From: Planctomycetaceae bacterium
GTDB taxonomy: Bacteria > Planctomycetota > Phycisphaerae > SM23-33
DNA length: 5,563 bases
Assembly: GCA_021371965.1 (NCBI GenBank)
Contig: JAJFVE010000146.1
Location: 1-5,563 of the forward strand
Direction: 5' to 3'
This document shows, in pieces, positions 5,521 to 5,563 of this stretch. The notes under the pieces were generated by a model. That model made no database searches. It was given only the letters and a program-made list of their open reading frames with translations, and had not been told where the DNA came from. The translations under genes and the position numbers were made by a program. Every line of letters starts with the position of its first letter. Position 1 is the first letter of the stretch.

Positions 5521-5547
5521 CGCTGAGGTCGCTGAGGACGCTGAGGG
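5521..5547. repeat. Tandem nonamer repeat (CGCTGAGGN x3)
   Basis: Three adjacent 9-bp units, CGCTGAGGT, CGCTGAGGA and CGCTGAGGG, are followed by a purine-rich GAGAGAGAAGCGCAGAG run to the window edge. It lies upstream of the hydrolase gene. Sequences of this style (repeated GCTGAGGA- or GCAGAGGA-type units) occur as non-coding intergenic repeats in various bacteria. The array may continue outside the window. Function unknown. Confidence 0.8.
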
Positions 5548-5563
5548 AGAGAGAAGCGCAGAG

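Overview
The window is a GC-rich bacterial segment with four protein genes, all on the minus strand. In transcription order (right to left) they are an alpha/beta-hydrolase/esterase (4643-5464), nadC for quinolinate phosphoribosyltransferase (3438-4370), birA for biotin-protein ligase with a DNA-binding domain (2357-3319), and a 751-residue polytopic membrane protein (105-2360). The membrane protein looks like a degenerate member of the 'MFS-like membrane domain fused to spermidine synthase' family. The gene content, the style of the esterase and the palindromic and microsatellite-like intergenic repeats suggest a planctomycete or another PVC-type bacterium. That placement is an inference; no rRNA or other marker is present.

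Layout by region. 1-104 is intergenic, downstream of the membrane-protein gene, and holds a GAGTTGT tandem array and two nearly identical 28-bp direct repeats. 105-3319 is a translationally coupled pair: birA and the membrane protein overlap by 4 bp (ATGA). 3320-3437 is a 118-bp gap with a small hairpin abutting the birA start and a mirror-image palindromic element (3369-3442) that runs into the 3' end of nadC and contributes its stop codon. 4371-4642 is a 272-bp gap almost filled by eight hairpins. 5465-5563 is the hydrolase leader, with a good Shine-Dalgarno and a nonamer tandem repeat at the window edge.

nadC (NAD synthesis) and birA (biotin attachment and probably biotin-dependent repression) are housekeeping cofactor genes that may be co-transcribed. 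Nothing visible ties the hydrolase to them functionally, and the hairpin array separates it from nadC. The membrane protein is coupled to birA by translation, but its role is unknown.

The most striking signal is the intergenic array at 4396-4623. It consists of two four-hairpin modules in inverted orientation. Module A has loops TTCA, GAA, TTTA, TTCA on stems of 7, 6, 8 and 7 bp. Module B, read on the other strand, has the same loops, the same stem lengths and the same first two linker lengths. The stems differ at seven base pairs, and every difference is compensated on the opposite arm. The smaller element at 3369-3442 repeats the mirror logic with CTTG/CAAG loops. nadC is therefore flanked on both sides by antisymmetric palindromic elements.
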